Shown: positions 45,301 to 53,272 of the stretch, one piece after another
Numbering within the stretch: position 1 is the stretch's first letter
How the letters are laid out: each line of letters begins with the position of its first letter
Origin: Allomesorhizobium sp043769475
GTDB lineage: Bacteria; Pseudomonadota; Alphaproteobacteria; Rhizobiales; Rhizobiaceae
Assembly (NCBI RefSeq): GCF_043769475.1
Contig: NZ_CP171729.1
Span: 248,001 to 312,000 of the forward strand
Direction: 5' to 3'
DNA: 64,000 bases
Notes under the pieces: model-generated
Database searches by the model: none
The model's input: the letters and a program-made list of their open reading frames with translations, nothing else
What the model was told of the DNA's origin: nothing
Made by a program: the position numbers and the translations under genes

Positions 45301-47098
45301 GGGCCGCCAGGAACTCCAGTGCCTTGCGGATGTCCGCTGGCGGTTCGATGCCGGCTATCTTGGAAGCGAGGCGCTGGGCAAAGCGGCCCTTTCCTGGGGC
45401 TTCGATCATCTTAAGATACTCGTCGATGTCAAGGTCGCTGTTGTCGGCGCGCCAATCAGATAGCTTTTGTTTTCGAGCAGCTCCGAAGTTGACGGTATCG
45501 AGTACGTCCAAGATTTTGTCTGCGAAACCCATATTGAAGAGGTCTACTTCCAGCGTGTGCGCATTGGTGAAGATGCCAAACTCCTCGAATTTTTCCGCGA
45601 GGTCGTCTTCATCCTCATCATCGTTGATCCGCTTGATCTCATCTCTGAGGGCCGCAACATTGCCACCAACTTTAAGCCCTTCGATCAGAAGACACAGTTT
45701 CGTTGCGCGTGCGATGCCTAGCGGTGTTTTTCCAAGTGCAGGATCCCAGTCGGTGATTGCGGCAACCGGAATGCCGAGGGAGGTCAAAAATTTCACGTAG
45801 GGCCCGAAATTCGTTCCCGCGACCGAGCAGATCGAAATCCCAAGCTTGTCGAGGTCGATATTCAGCTGTTTTGCGAACTCGGGAACAAGAAACTTCTCGG
45901 CATCTCCTTCGACCAGCACGATACCGCGCGCGAACAGGATTTCTGCACGTGTGACGTCCAGATATCGCGCGAGATCGTCGCGTTCCGCGGTGGAGAGAGT
46001 AATCTGTGCCGCAGACGTGGCCACGGTTCCCTCATTGAGGGCATCCTTCAGAAGCACGATAGAGTTCAACGGCGCGATGCTCGCGACATGCGGAGAATGC
46101 GTCGTCAGAAAGATCGAAATCGAACCAGCATCATCTGGAACAGCAAGTCCGGTAAACAAATGCCGATAACTCGAACGCTGGAGATGGGGGTGAAGATGGG
46201 CCTCCGGTTCCTCAATGGCGAAAAGTGTGTGATCTCGCTTGTTCTCCGCGATCTGGCGTCTGAGTTCCAATGCCTTCAGCGCCAGGAAGATGATGTTTGA
46301 TGAACCGAGGCTCGCGTCTGAGATTGTCCGCTTGCCATCGTCAATCAGCAGCTTGACGTTGCGATAGACGCGGTCGATGTCGGTCGCTCCAAATCCAAGG
46401 CTCGGTTTGACGTCCTGCTTGGCGCCGCTGAGCTTCAGGAAGAGGTCACGAAGATCCTGCTGCAGTTCGTCAACCGCGGCGAAGTTCGTCAGCCCCTCAG
46501 TCGCGGTCTCGATCGCTTCCTTGATGGCTTCGAGGTCCGCGCGGTCGACACTTCCGAACGCAGCTTCGACCAGCGGCCGCATGGGAGAACGCCGCCAGTT
46601 CGACAAGTCGCCTTCGGCGTCCCTGAGAGCCGGAAGCAAATCCATAGCTATCCGTCGCCGAACGTCATGACCGAACGTCTTCGTTTCGCTCTCGCCACCA
46701 TAACAGACGAACTCGTAGTCATCGTCGGACGCGGGAGCACCCGTCAGGTTCGCGAGCGGACGAAACTCGTAGGAGAGACGAACGATAGACGGGTCCGTGT
46801 CCAGTCTGAAATCGGTGAGGACGCGCAAAACGTCGAGATCACTTTCGAAATCTTGAATTTCCACCGAGATCAATATCTTGTCGGTTGCGCCGGGCGTACC
46901 AACGCCGTCCCAAAAATCTGCCAGCGTAAGTTGCCTGGCGCTGTCTGGAAGCGTCGGGTCGAAGATCAGCCTGAGCGCGTAGAGGAGATTGCTCTTTCCG
47001 ACACGGTTTTCGCCGACAACGACGGCACTTCCATCGAGCTGGACATCCAAGTGTTTGAAGTTTCGGAAACTGCGAATTTCGAGACGTGTAAGTTTCAA
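45293..47098 (-). CDS. gajA: GajA-like OLD-family ATPase/TOPRIM nuclease of a Gabija system
   Basis: The 601-residue protein begins with an SMC-like ATPase half (Walker A GENRVGKSN at residues 29-37, signature region SDASLGSSNIIFLALKALE, Walker B FAIEEPEAHLHPH near 305, and TTHSPHV). It ends with a TOPRIM nuclease domain whose first acidic residue is in VLVEGDAEKFLVP near 407 and whose second group is in AAITDWD near 450. GajA cuts DNA when nucleotide levels fall during phage replication. It leads the gajA-gajB operon, and its start is about 275 bases from the convergent side of the xre gene. Confidence 0.88.
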   Translation of the reverse strand: MKLTRLEIRSFRNFKHLDVQLDGSAVVVGENRVGKSNLLYALRLIFDPTLPDSARQLTLADFWDGVGTPGATDKILISVEIQDFESDLDVLRVLTDFRLDTDPSIVRLSYEFRPLANLTGAPASDDDYEFVCYGGESETKTFGHDVRRRIAMDLLPALRDAEGDLSNWRRSPMRPLVEAAFGSVDRADLEAIKEAIETATEGLTNFAAVDELQQDLRDLFLKLSGAKQDVKPSLGFGATDIDRVYRNVKLLIDDGKRTISDASLGSSNIIFLALKALELRRQIAENKRDHTLFAIEEPEAHLHPHLQRSSYRHLFTGLAVPDDAGSISIFLTTHSPHVASIAPLNSIVLLKDALNEGTVATSAAQITLSTAERDDLARYLDVTRAEILFARGIVLVEGDAEKFLVPEFAKQLNIDLDKLGISICSVAGTNFGPYVKFLTSLGIPVAAITDWDPALGKTPLGIARATKLCLLIEGLKVGGNVAALRDEIKRINDDEDEDDLAEKFEEFGIFTNAHTLEVDLFNMGFADKILDVLDTVNFGAARKQKLSDWRADNSDLDIDEYLKMIEAPGKGRFAQRLASKIAGIEPPADIRKALEFLAARV

Positions 47099-47374
47099 CT
47101 CTACCTCTCCGAGTTCCCGTGCGTCGTTGCGGTGCCTGCCAGTGATCGTAGCGAGTGCGACAACGATTCGCTGACAAAATATCCGGTGATGCGACCGGAT
47201 TCACGTCATCTCAGCCACGGTTCGCGAAATCTTGTTTGCTGATGCTTCTTCTACTGCGCTACAAGACCTTCGCCTCCGACAGGAACGGTTCGTGTCTGCC
47301 CTTTTTTGAGATCGTCCGCACACGCAATCCTCTCGATGGAACCAGTATCGGGACTCAAAATGCATACTGTGGAG

Positions 47375-47674
47375 TCATGATTTATGCATTTTAAGTGCTG
47401 CGCGGATGAACTCCCGAAAGATCGGCGATTTGCGTAGCTCTGAGATGAGTTCGGCTTCGAGTGCGAGATCGCCCGATCTCGGTGTTGGCCAAGAGTTTAG
47501 TAAACTGGCCATACGAAGCCGCATTTTCGTTGAGACAGGCTCTTTCCCAGCAAGAACTTTCGACAGGTGGCCTTGATCGACATTGAGGCACGCCGCTAGT
47601 TTCGTCTGTGTCATGGAGGTCTCGCGTCGCTTGAGATCAACCCTGCGGGCAATATCCTGAATCTTGCTTTGCAT
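47375..47674 (-). CDS. Xre-family repressor of the QueC cassette
   Basis: The 99-residue protein is a single lambda-repressor-like helix-turn-helix: ETSMTQTKLAACLNVDQGHLSKVLAGKEPVS, followed by an acidic helix (LALEAELISELRKSP). I chose the ATG at 47674. An upstream start at 47701 would overlap the divergent glycosylase start. A 15-bp palindrome lies exactly on this start, so autorepression and control of the divergent cassette are likely. It is the only regulator in the cassette. Confidence 0.8.
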   Translation of the reverse strand: MQSKIQDIARRVDLKRRETSMTQTKLAACLNVDQGHLSKVLAGKEPVSTKMRLRMASLLNSWPTPRSGDLALEAELISELRKSPIFREFIRAALKMHKS

Positions 47675-47687
47675 ATGGAATACATAT
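47673..47687. promoter_or_regulatory. Palindromic operator between xre and the glycosylase gene
   Basis: ATATG, five bases, CATAT is a perfect inverted repeat lying over the chosen xre start and 13 bases before the glycosylase ATG. It is a likely binding site for the Xre protein, able to control both directions. Confidence 0.5.
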
Positions 47688-47699
47688 AGAGTTGCGAGC

Positions 47700-48410
47700 A
47701 TGATCGCTAGTTCGGAAACGCCAGCTCGCTTTGGCCCGGAGGACGAAGTTCTTCCGGGCGTTCGCTTTGGGATGAGTGGTTGGGCAGGAAGTCCCGCGTA
47801 CTGGTCGAAAATGGCAGAGTTCGAGGCCGATGACCCCGAGGACTACATCAGCCCGAAAGGCACGCCACTGGCTGAAGACTTGGCTTTCTGTCTGCTCGGC
47901 GGATACGGCGTGAAAATGGAGCTGAACCGCGCCGCTTGGGAGCACCTCTACGAAGCGGGCACATTTTCCGCAGACCCGGTTCCTTCCCGGCGGGAGATAG
48001 AGGATTTGCTCAGCATGCCGCTGCTGGTTGAGGGTAGGCAGCACAAGTACCGTTATCCGCGGCAGCGGGCTGACCGGCTGCATGTCGCGCTGAATGCGAT
48101 CCGGGACAGACCACCGGAAACTGATGATCCGATAGTCTTTCGCCGGCAGCTCATGGAATTGCCCGGGATTGGCCCGAAGACAGCATCCTGGATTGTGCGG
48201 AACTGGTCGGGTAGCGACGAGGTCGCTATTCTGGATATTCATGTCCTTCGGGCTGGTGAGTTGATGGGATTGTTTCCCGCGAAATATCGCCTCCCGAAAG
48301 ATTATGAGGCGCTTGAAAAGAAATTCCTTGAATTCGCTCGCGCGATCCAGGTCAGGGCCTCACTTCTGGACGCAATTATGTGGCGGGATATGCGCTTACT
48401 GTTCGGCTGA
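47700..48410 (+). CDS. OGG-like HhH-GPD DNA glycosylase
   Basis: The 236-residue protein has the helix-hairpin-helix LPGIGPKTASWIV at residues 154-166 followed by VAILDIHVLRAGELMG. Lysine 160 and aspartate 179 occupy the positions of the catalytic lysine and aspartate of OGG1-type 8-oxoguanine glycosylase/lyases, so base removal with strand cutting is expected. The N-terminal 100 residues are unlike standard OGG1. The ATG at 47700 is preferred over one at 47664 inside xre. Type IV CBASS operons are known to carry an OGG-like gene together with QueC, which is the closest known parallel to this context. Confidence 0.82.
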   Translation: MIASSETPARFGPEDEVLPGVRFGMSGWAGSPAYWSKMAEFEADDPEDYISPKGTPLAEDLAFCLLGGYGVKMELNRAAWEHLYEAGTFSADPVPSRREIEDLLSMPLLVEGRQHKYRYPRQRADRLHVALNAIRDRPPETDDPIVFRRQLMELPGIGPKTASWIVRNWSGSDEVAILDIHVLRAGELMGLFPAKYRLPKDYEALEKKFLEFARAIQVRASLLDAIMWRDMRLLFG

Positions 48411-48465
48411 CCCGTTTACTATCGATCCAGCGACCTCCTAATCTTCGAATGGGAGGCTTGATTCG

Positions 48466-48858
48466 ATGGCTGGGAAGCGCATACCGACAGGTGGTGACAG
48501 GAACGCCGATCATTCGAGCGCGCCGAAAGTGAGCAACGGCAAGCTAGGCCTTGGCTTGGGGGCAGTAGAAGGAGCGGATCGATGCGATATTCGCATCGAC
48601 ACTGACCTGCAGGGTATTCGACTTCCTGCGCTCGTTGGACTGAAGAAGGGTGACATTCTTCAGATAGGTATAGAGTTCCGTGGTCGACACCCTGTCGCTG
48701 TAGCGATTAGGTCTGATGGCATGATCGTCGGATCATTCAACGCTTTCGAGAAGTACGCAACTTTCCTCGAATGCCTACAAGCCGGCGTTCGCTATAACGT
48801 GGAAGTCACAGAGGCCGGCTCCGGCCACTGCCATGTCATTGGTGGCCGCACGCCATGA
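48466..48858 (+). CDS. Small beta-rich cassette protein, copy 1
   Basis: The 130-residue protein has a flexible start (MAGKRIPTGGDRN) and, from about residue 38, a compact domain: CDIRIDTDLQGI, VGLKKGDILQIGI, GMIVGSFNAFEK and LQAGVRYNVEVT. The 114-residue protein at 50641 is a clear paralogue, with aligned CDL..ELDLVGF, GLEKGDELLVQI, TVGTLAAF and VEGGARYIATIQF. Both also share a short N-terminal M-(A/G)-G...P-(S/T)-G. A GGGAGG site precedes the ATG, and the stop overlaps the next gene. I do not recognise the family; substrate or adaptor of the neighbouring enzymes is a guess. Confidence 0.72.
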   Translation: MAGKRIPTGGDRNADHSSAPKVSNGKLGLGLGAVEGADRCDIRIDTDLQGIRLPALVGLKKGDILQIGIEFRGRHPVAVAIRSDGMIVGSFNAFEKYATFLECLQAGVRYNVEVTEAGSGHCHVIGGRTP

Positions 48859-50042
48859 TCATCGTCGGCGGCGTGTATCGCGAAGAGTGCGTTCGTCCTT
48901 ACTGGTCGCGTATTTTCGGATCAGCCGGGCGGGCCGCCGTGGCCTTGTCCGCGCTTTCACCTGACTCTCACCTGACGGCTTACGCCTATACTGGCTGGGC
49001 TGAAGATGTCCGGCAGACGATGCAGGGGCTCGGCGTGGCGACCGATCTGCGAGAAATCACTGCCAACGTCGGCTTCCACTATTTTCACCCACTTTCGATT
49101 TCAGAGCTTGTCGGCGCGCCTGGCAAACAGCTTCAATCGCTTTTCGCTAATGGCGATGTTGTCCTGCGCTTCGGGATGGTCGAGGGTGACGCCGTCATCA
49201 GTGCCAGGCGGGCGATCTACGACCCGCAGCATCCTTCGGCGGCGCTGCTCTTTCACGCCAACGGCTCCACCGCAAAGGAACTGGCGATCGTCCTCAACAA
49301 GGCAGAACTCGAATACGGCGTTGGTGAAGGCGTCGGCGATATCTGGTCATACGAAACCGTGCGGGATCGCTTCAAGGCCGACGTCATCGTGGTCAAACGC
49401 GGCCCTTTGGGAGCTGTCGTTATTCAAGCTGGCGGGAATGTGCAGTTGCCCGCATACCGATCCGAGACCGTTTTCAAGTTGGGATCTGGTGATATCTTCA
49501 GTGCGGTGTTCGCTCATCTTTGGGGCGAAAGGGATTGGCCCGCGGCGCAGGCGGCAGATTTCGCGTCTCGTGCCGTTGCCTATTACGTCTCGACGCGCGA
49601 ACCCCAGCTTTCTCTTGAAGGGCTCGACGAGCTGGCGCCGTACCCTGCCGGGGGAGCGGTCGGTCGAGTGTACATTGCGGCGCCTTTTTTCACGCTGGCG
49701 CAGCGGTGGCTCGTCGATGAGATGCGGGGCTGTCTGGAGATGCTGGGCGGGCGAACATTCTCGCCCATTCATGAGGTAGGCTCGCATGGAGGTGCTGAGT
49801 ACATCGCCGGACAGGATCTGGAGGGCCTGCGGTCTTGTAATGCGGTCCTCGCGGTCATCGACGGGGAAGATGCGGGCACTCTTTTCGAGGTCGGATACGC
49901 TCGAAATCTGGGAATTCCGGTGGTTGCGCTGGCTGAATCGCCGCGGCCCGAAAGCCTCACAATGCTAGAGGGCACCGGCTGCCTGATCACAGACGATTTC
50001 ACGACTGCGATCTACCAGGCGATCTGGAGTTCCATGAGGTGA
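48855..50042 (+). CDS. PfkB-family kinase fused to a nucleoside 2-deoxyribosyltransferase
   Basis: The 395-residue protein has two parts. Residues of about 1-265 are a ribokinase/PfkB-like domain, with VVKRGPLGAVVI and the catalytic G-S-G-D213 in KLGSGDIFSAVFAHLWG. Residues of about 270-395 match nucleoside 2-deoxyribosyltransferases: RVYIAAPFF near the start and DGEDAGTLFEVGYARNLGIP, where E345 is the expected nucleophile. Together they could exchange the base on a deoxynucleoside and phosphorylate a nucleoside. The N-terminal lid of classical PfkB kinases is unusual here. It overlaps small protein 1 by four bases and QueC by a GTGA overlap, so the three are translated together. Confidence 0.82.
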   Translation: MIIVGGVYREECVRPYWSRIFGSAGRAAVALSALSPDSHLTAYAYTGWAEDVRQTMQGLGVATDLREITANVGFHYFHPLSISELVGAPGKQLQSLFANGDVVLRFGMVEGDAVISARRAIYDPQHPSAALLFHANGSTAKELAIVLNKAELEYGVGEGVGDIWSYETVRDRFKADVIVVKRGPLGAVVIQAGGNVQLPAYRSETVFKLGSGDIFSAVFAHLWGERDWPAAQAADFASRAVAYYVSTREPQLSLEGLDELAPYPAGGAVGRVYIAAPFFTLAQRWLVDEMRGCLEMLGGRTFSPIHEVGSHGGAEYIAGQDLEGLRSCNAVLAVIDGEDAGTLFEVGYARNLGIPVVALAESPRPESLTMLEGTGCLITDDFTTAIYQAIWSSMR

Positions 50043-50641
50043 GGGCGCTGCTGTTCTCCGGTGGCCTGGACTCGTCGGCGCTCGCGTGGTGGCTGCGGCC
50101 TGAGCTGTGTGTCACGATCAACTATGGTCAGCGCGCGGCGAACGGGGAGATTGCCGCATCAGCCGCGTTGTGCAGTCGGATTGGTCTTGAGCATCGCACG
50201 ATCCACGCCGACCTTACCTCTTTGGGCACAGGCACGATGGCAGGGAAGGACGAGGCACCCGGTGCCTCAGCGGCCGAGTTTTGGCCGTACCGCAACCAGA
50301 TGCTGGTGACGCTTGCGGCAATGAAATTCATGCCCGACGGTTTAACCGAGATCATTCTCGGTTCTGTGTCGACGGACCATCACGCCGATGGGAAAGCGCC
50401 GTTTCTGAAGGCGCTCGATCGCACCCTCGCGCTTCAGGAGGGGAATGTGCACGTCAGCGCGCCGGCACGACGAATGTCGACGAAGACGCTTCTGCGCAAC
50501 TCAGGTTTCCCATACGAACTGATCGGTCTCACCTTTTCCTGTCATGTCCACGAGTATGCCTGTGGTCAGTGCAATGGCTGCCTCAAGCATCGCGAGTGCG
50601 TAGAGACGACTTACCCTCGATCCAAGAGAGGAGCCTCGTGA
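50039..50641 (+). CDS. QueC-like 7-cyano-7-deazaguanine synthase family enzyme
   Basis: The 200-residue protein has the PP-loop SGGLDSS at residues 7-13 and a zinc site of four cysteines (C168, C175, C178, C181 in CHVHEYACGQCNGC), as in QueC. QueC makes preQ0 from carboxydeazaguanine with ATP and ammonia. QueC-like proteins also occur in QatABCD and type IV CBASS defence, where they need not serve queuosine synthesis. No queD, queE or folE gene is nearby, so the substrate must come from the host or from import. GTG start overlaps the preceding stop; the stop overlaps the next start. Confidence 0.88.
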   Translation: MRALLFSGGLDSSALAWWLRPELCVTINYGQRAANGEIAASAALCSRIGLEHRTIHADLTSLGTGTMAGKDEAPGASAAEFWPYRNQMLVTLAAMKFMPDGLTEIILGSVSTDHHADGKAPFLKALDRTLALQEGNVHVSAPARRMSTKTLLRNSGFPYELIGLTFSCHVHEYACGQCNGCLKHRECVETTYPRSKRGAS

Positions 50642-50985
50642 TGGGAGGTTATGCACCGAGTGGCGCCCGGCAGGCCGCGACTAATCGTAAGCCGGTGGTG
50701 CTCGAAGACGGCTGCGATCTGAGTTTCGAACTGGATCTCGTAGGTTTCCGACCGGACGAGGTACCAGGACTGGAGAAGGGCGACGAACTCCTCGTTCAGA
50801 TTTCGGTGAATGGCCAGTGGCGCAGCCTCGTTTGCGCAACGTATGCCGGTGCGACCGTGGGCACGCTCGCGGCGTTTCAAGGTCTGGCACAGCTGATCGG
50901 CTGCGTCGAGGGTGGGGCGCGCTACATCGCGACTATACAGTTCGTGTCGACATCTCGGTGTTCTGTCGCGGTGATGAGGGCATAA
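50641..50985 (+). CDS. Small beta-rich cassette protein, copy 2
   Basis: This 114-residue paralogue of the protein at 48466 starts MGGYAPSGARQ and has the same domain: CDLSFELDLVGF, GLEKGDELLVQISV, TVGTLAAFQGL and GGARYIATIQF. A GAGAGGAG site precedes it, and its start overlaps the QueC stop. Its stop overlaps the second PfkB gene by one base (TAATG). The residue after the initiator methionine is glycine, so a free N-terminal glycine is expected after methionine removal. Confidence 0.72.
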   Translation: MGGYAPSGARQAATNRKPVVLEDGCDLSFELDLVGFRPDEVPGLEKGDELLVQISVNGQWRSLVCATYAGATVGTLAAFQGLAQLIGCVEGGARYIATIQFVSTSRCSVAVMRA

Positions 50986-52058
50986 TGATTATTGCCGGCT
51001 CGACCTATCTTGAACGCTGCCAATATCCCAAGTGGGAACGGTTGTTCGGATCGGGGATGCGCGCAGCCATCGCGGCCAGCGGGCTTTGGCACGAAACCGT
51101 GGTTCATTCCTACGTTCCGTCGGTCTGGAGGAATGATGCCGAGGCGACACTCTCCAGTTTTGGAATCGTCAGCAACTTGGCGCCGACGAAGCACGAGTTG
51201 ATTTTCGAGTATCTCGATACGCTGCAGAAGTCTTTCATTCCTGACGCGCTGGACGCCGATCAGCAGGAAGCACCCTTGCAAGTGAAAGGCGATGTTGTGT
51301 TGCGCTTCGGGTTCATGGAGGGGAGCGCAAAGGTGGAAGGCAGAACTGTTGTCTACGACCCGCAAAATTCCTATGAGCCATACCACGAAAACGGATCGAC
51401 GGCTGAGAGGCTAGCGATGATCGTGTCGACCGAGGAGCTCCTCGGTTTCGGCGGCTTCGAGCGCGGGGCGATGCCAACTCCGGAGAAACTTACACAGGCA
51501 GCCGACAACATTTTTGACTCAAAGCCGTCTCCACAGGTTCTGCTGTGCCGGGATCGTTTGGGAGGTATCCAGGTGTTCTTCGGCGGCCCTCCCATTTCCA
51601 TTCCCAGCTACAACGCTGAGAGTTACTTCCGTATCGGCGTCGGCGACGTTCTTGCAGCCGCCTTTGCGCATGCGTGGGGTGAACGCGGATTGGAGCCTGT
51701 GGAAGCAGCTGATTTTGCGGCGAGGAGCATCGCACATTTCATCGAGGATGCTCGACTGCCTCTGCTTCCTTCGGAGAATCTGTCTAAGCTTCGTGTCAGT
51801 CAGAAGAATGAACAACGTTTGCGGGTCCTTGGTGTAGGTCGCTTCGAGGCGAAGTCGCTGGTAGTTCAAACGCAAGGTTGGATTGAGACTCTTGGCGGAG
51901 CGCCAGCCTTCGCATTCATAGACCAAAACCAGGCTAAAGGGCCGATCGACCTCCTGATCATGGGATCAAACGAGAACATCGCACTCAGCGCAGGAATTCG
52001 TGAGCAGGTAGGGGAGCCGAAGGTTGTGTTCTGGCCCGAGCGCGATCGGCACGGTTGA
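50985..52058 (+). CDS. Second PfkB-family fusion with degenerate transferase domain
   Basis: The 357-residue protein is a paralogue of the 48855 protein: MIIAGSTYLERC, GDVVLRFGFMEGSA, YDPQN, ENGSTAERLAMIVST and the kinase aspartate D221 in RIGVGDVLAAAFAHAWGERG. Its C-terminal domain aligns with the deoxyribosyltransferase domain (RVLGVGRFEAKS, GWIETLGG) but has NENIALSAGIRE where copy 1 has DAGTLFEVGYAR, so the nucleophilic glutamate is lost. After the stop at 52058 the homologous end (IAGDYPTALYHAM) continues in another frame to 52137, where its stop overlaps the FRG start by ATGA. A one-base insertion near 52050 is the simplest reading. Confidence 0.78.
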   Translation: MIIAGSTYLERCQYPKWERLFGSGMRAAIAASGLWHETVVHSYVPSVWRNDAEATLSSFGIVSNLAPTKHELIFEYLDTLQKSFIPDALDADQQEAPLQVKGDVVLRFGFMEGSAKVEGRTVVYDPQNSYEPYHENGSTAERLAMIVSTEELLGFGGFERGAMPTPEKLTQAADNIFDSKPSPQVLLCRDRLGGIQVFFGGPPISIPSYNAESYFRIGVGDVLAAAFAHAWGERGLEPVEAADFAARSIAHFIEDARLPLLPSENLSKLRVSQKNEQRLRVLGVGRFEAKSLVVQTQGWIETLGGAPAFAFIDQNQAKGPIDLLIMGSNENIALSAGIREQVGEPKVVFWPERDRHG

Positions 52059-52133
52059 GCTGTGCTTCCCAGCTTCGCGCATCGCGGGCGATTACCCGAC
52101 CGCGCTGTACCACGCGATGAAGGTCCCATCGCA

Positions 52134-52907
52134 ATGACATTGCCGCCTCGTAAGACATCGCCCTACGTGGCCCACAGACGTCCGCACGGCGCACCCGGCC
52201 CGGAAAAGTTTGAAGAGATGATACGGGAAACCCAGGCGCGGTGGATGAAATTCATCGAGTTCATTGACGCGAAGGCGCATCCAATGCGCGTTTTTCGCGG
52301 ATGTGGCTCGGTATTGCACGAGCACATTCCGACCGTTGGACGACCACCTGCGGTGTACTCTGCGATTAACGAGGAACGAGTCTTTCGGGCATTTCAGCAG
52401 TCCGCCGAGCCGATGTTCCAGCTGCCCGTCACCGGTGCTTGGAATTGGCTTGCCGTTGCTCAACACCATGGCCTTCCGACGCGTCTGCTCGATTGGACCA
52501 CTAACCCGTTGGTGGCGTGCTACTTTGCGATATCGAGCGGGAATCCAAAAGACGATGCAGTCGTGCATGCGGTCAACATCCCCGCCGATGACATCGTTGA
52601 CCCGTCGAAGAACCCGGACCCTTTCACGATCGACCGTGTGATGTTCCTCGTTCCGGCGAAGTCAGCTCCGAGAATTGTGAACCAACGGGGTCTCTTTTCA
52701 GTCCATAACCAACCCGACCGAGCCTGGGTGCCGGAGAACTCTGACAAGTTCGTCATACCGGCAGCGATGAGGCCAAGGTTCCGCAGGACGCTATTTAAGA
52801 TGGGTGTTGATCATAGCCACATTTATCCGGACATCGTCGGCCTCTGCGAAATGCTGAAGTGGCGCTACGTCGAACGGATCGGCATCGGTACCGCAATGAT
52901 CGGATGA
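52134..52907 (+). CDS. FRG-domain protein
   Basis: From the ATG at 52134 the product has 257 residues with a clear FRG domain: MRVFRGCGSVLHEHIPTVG and WLAVAQHHGLPTRLLDWTTNPLVACYFA. FRG domains occur widely in defence islands and toxin-like proteins; many are suspected effectors, but I know of no settled activity. I prefer 52134 to the GTG at 52062 because it has a GAAGG site and overlaps the true end of the preceding gene. The stop overlaps the next ATG. In this cassette it is the best candidate for the toxic effector. Confidence 0.82.
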   Translation: MTLPPRKTSPYVAHRRPHGAPGPEKFEEMIRETQARWMKFIEFIDAKAHPMRVFRGCGSVLHEHIPTVGRPPAVYSAINEERVFRAFQQSAEPMFQLPVTGAWNWLAVAQHHGLPTRLLDWTTNPLVACYFAISSGNPKDDAVVHAVNIPADDIVDPSKNPDPFTIDRVMFLVPAKSAPRIVNQRGLFSVHNQPDRAWVPENSDKFVIPAAMRPRFRRTLFKMGVDHSHIYPDIVGLCEMLKWRYVERIGIGTAMIG

Positions 52908-53272
52908 CGGATATGGATAACAACACAGCCGCGCGGCGGCAGAAGGTCGTAGAAGCGGTCCAGGCCAAAGATTACCAGGATACGCAAGCTTGGTCAGATC
53001 TCGACGCCCTTTCGTCGTCCACGCAGGTCGACACCATAGAGACTTTTGAGAAAGAGATACGTTTTGACGGCAACGACTTTCAGGGACCGCTGACGTGGTA
53101 TGTCGTCCTGCGTTACGGAATGAATACGGCCGATCCGTTGGAGACGTCCGAGAGCTTCCCCGGAACTTTCCATGGCAGTCTGGTCGACGAAGTACCGGTT
53201 ATCGCTGAGATGACAGTTGATACGTCGTCGTTTTATGGCGAAACCGGCGAGCAGAATGCATCCGATATCTAG
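52904..53272 (+). CDS. Small acidic cassette protein of unknown function
   Basis: The 122-residue product (MTDMDNNTAARRQKVVEAV...) has a helical start and a strand-rich middle (DTIETFEKEIRFDGNDFQG, TWYVVLRYGM) with many acidic residues. It is coupled to the FRG gene by ATGA, which suggests a functional partner, for example an inhibitor of FRG toxicity; that is a guess. I recognise no family. Its end overlaps the VUT fragment by 17 bases. Confidence 0.65.
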   Translation: MTDMDNNTAARRQKVVEAVQAKDYQDTQAWSDLDALSSSTQVDTIETFEKEIRFDGNDFQGPLTWYVVLRYGMNTADPLETSESFPGTFHGSLVDEVPVIAEMTVDTSSFYGETGEQNASDI

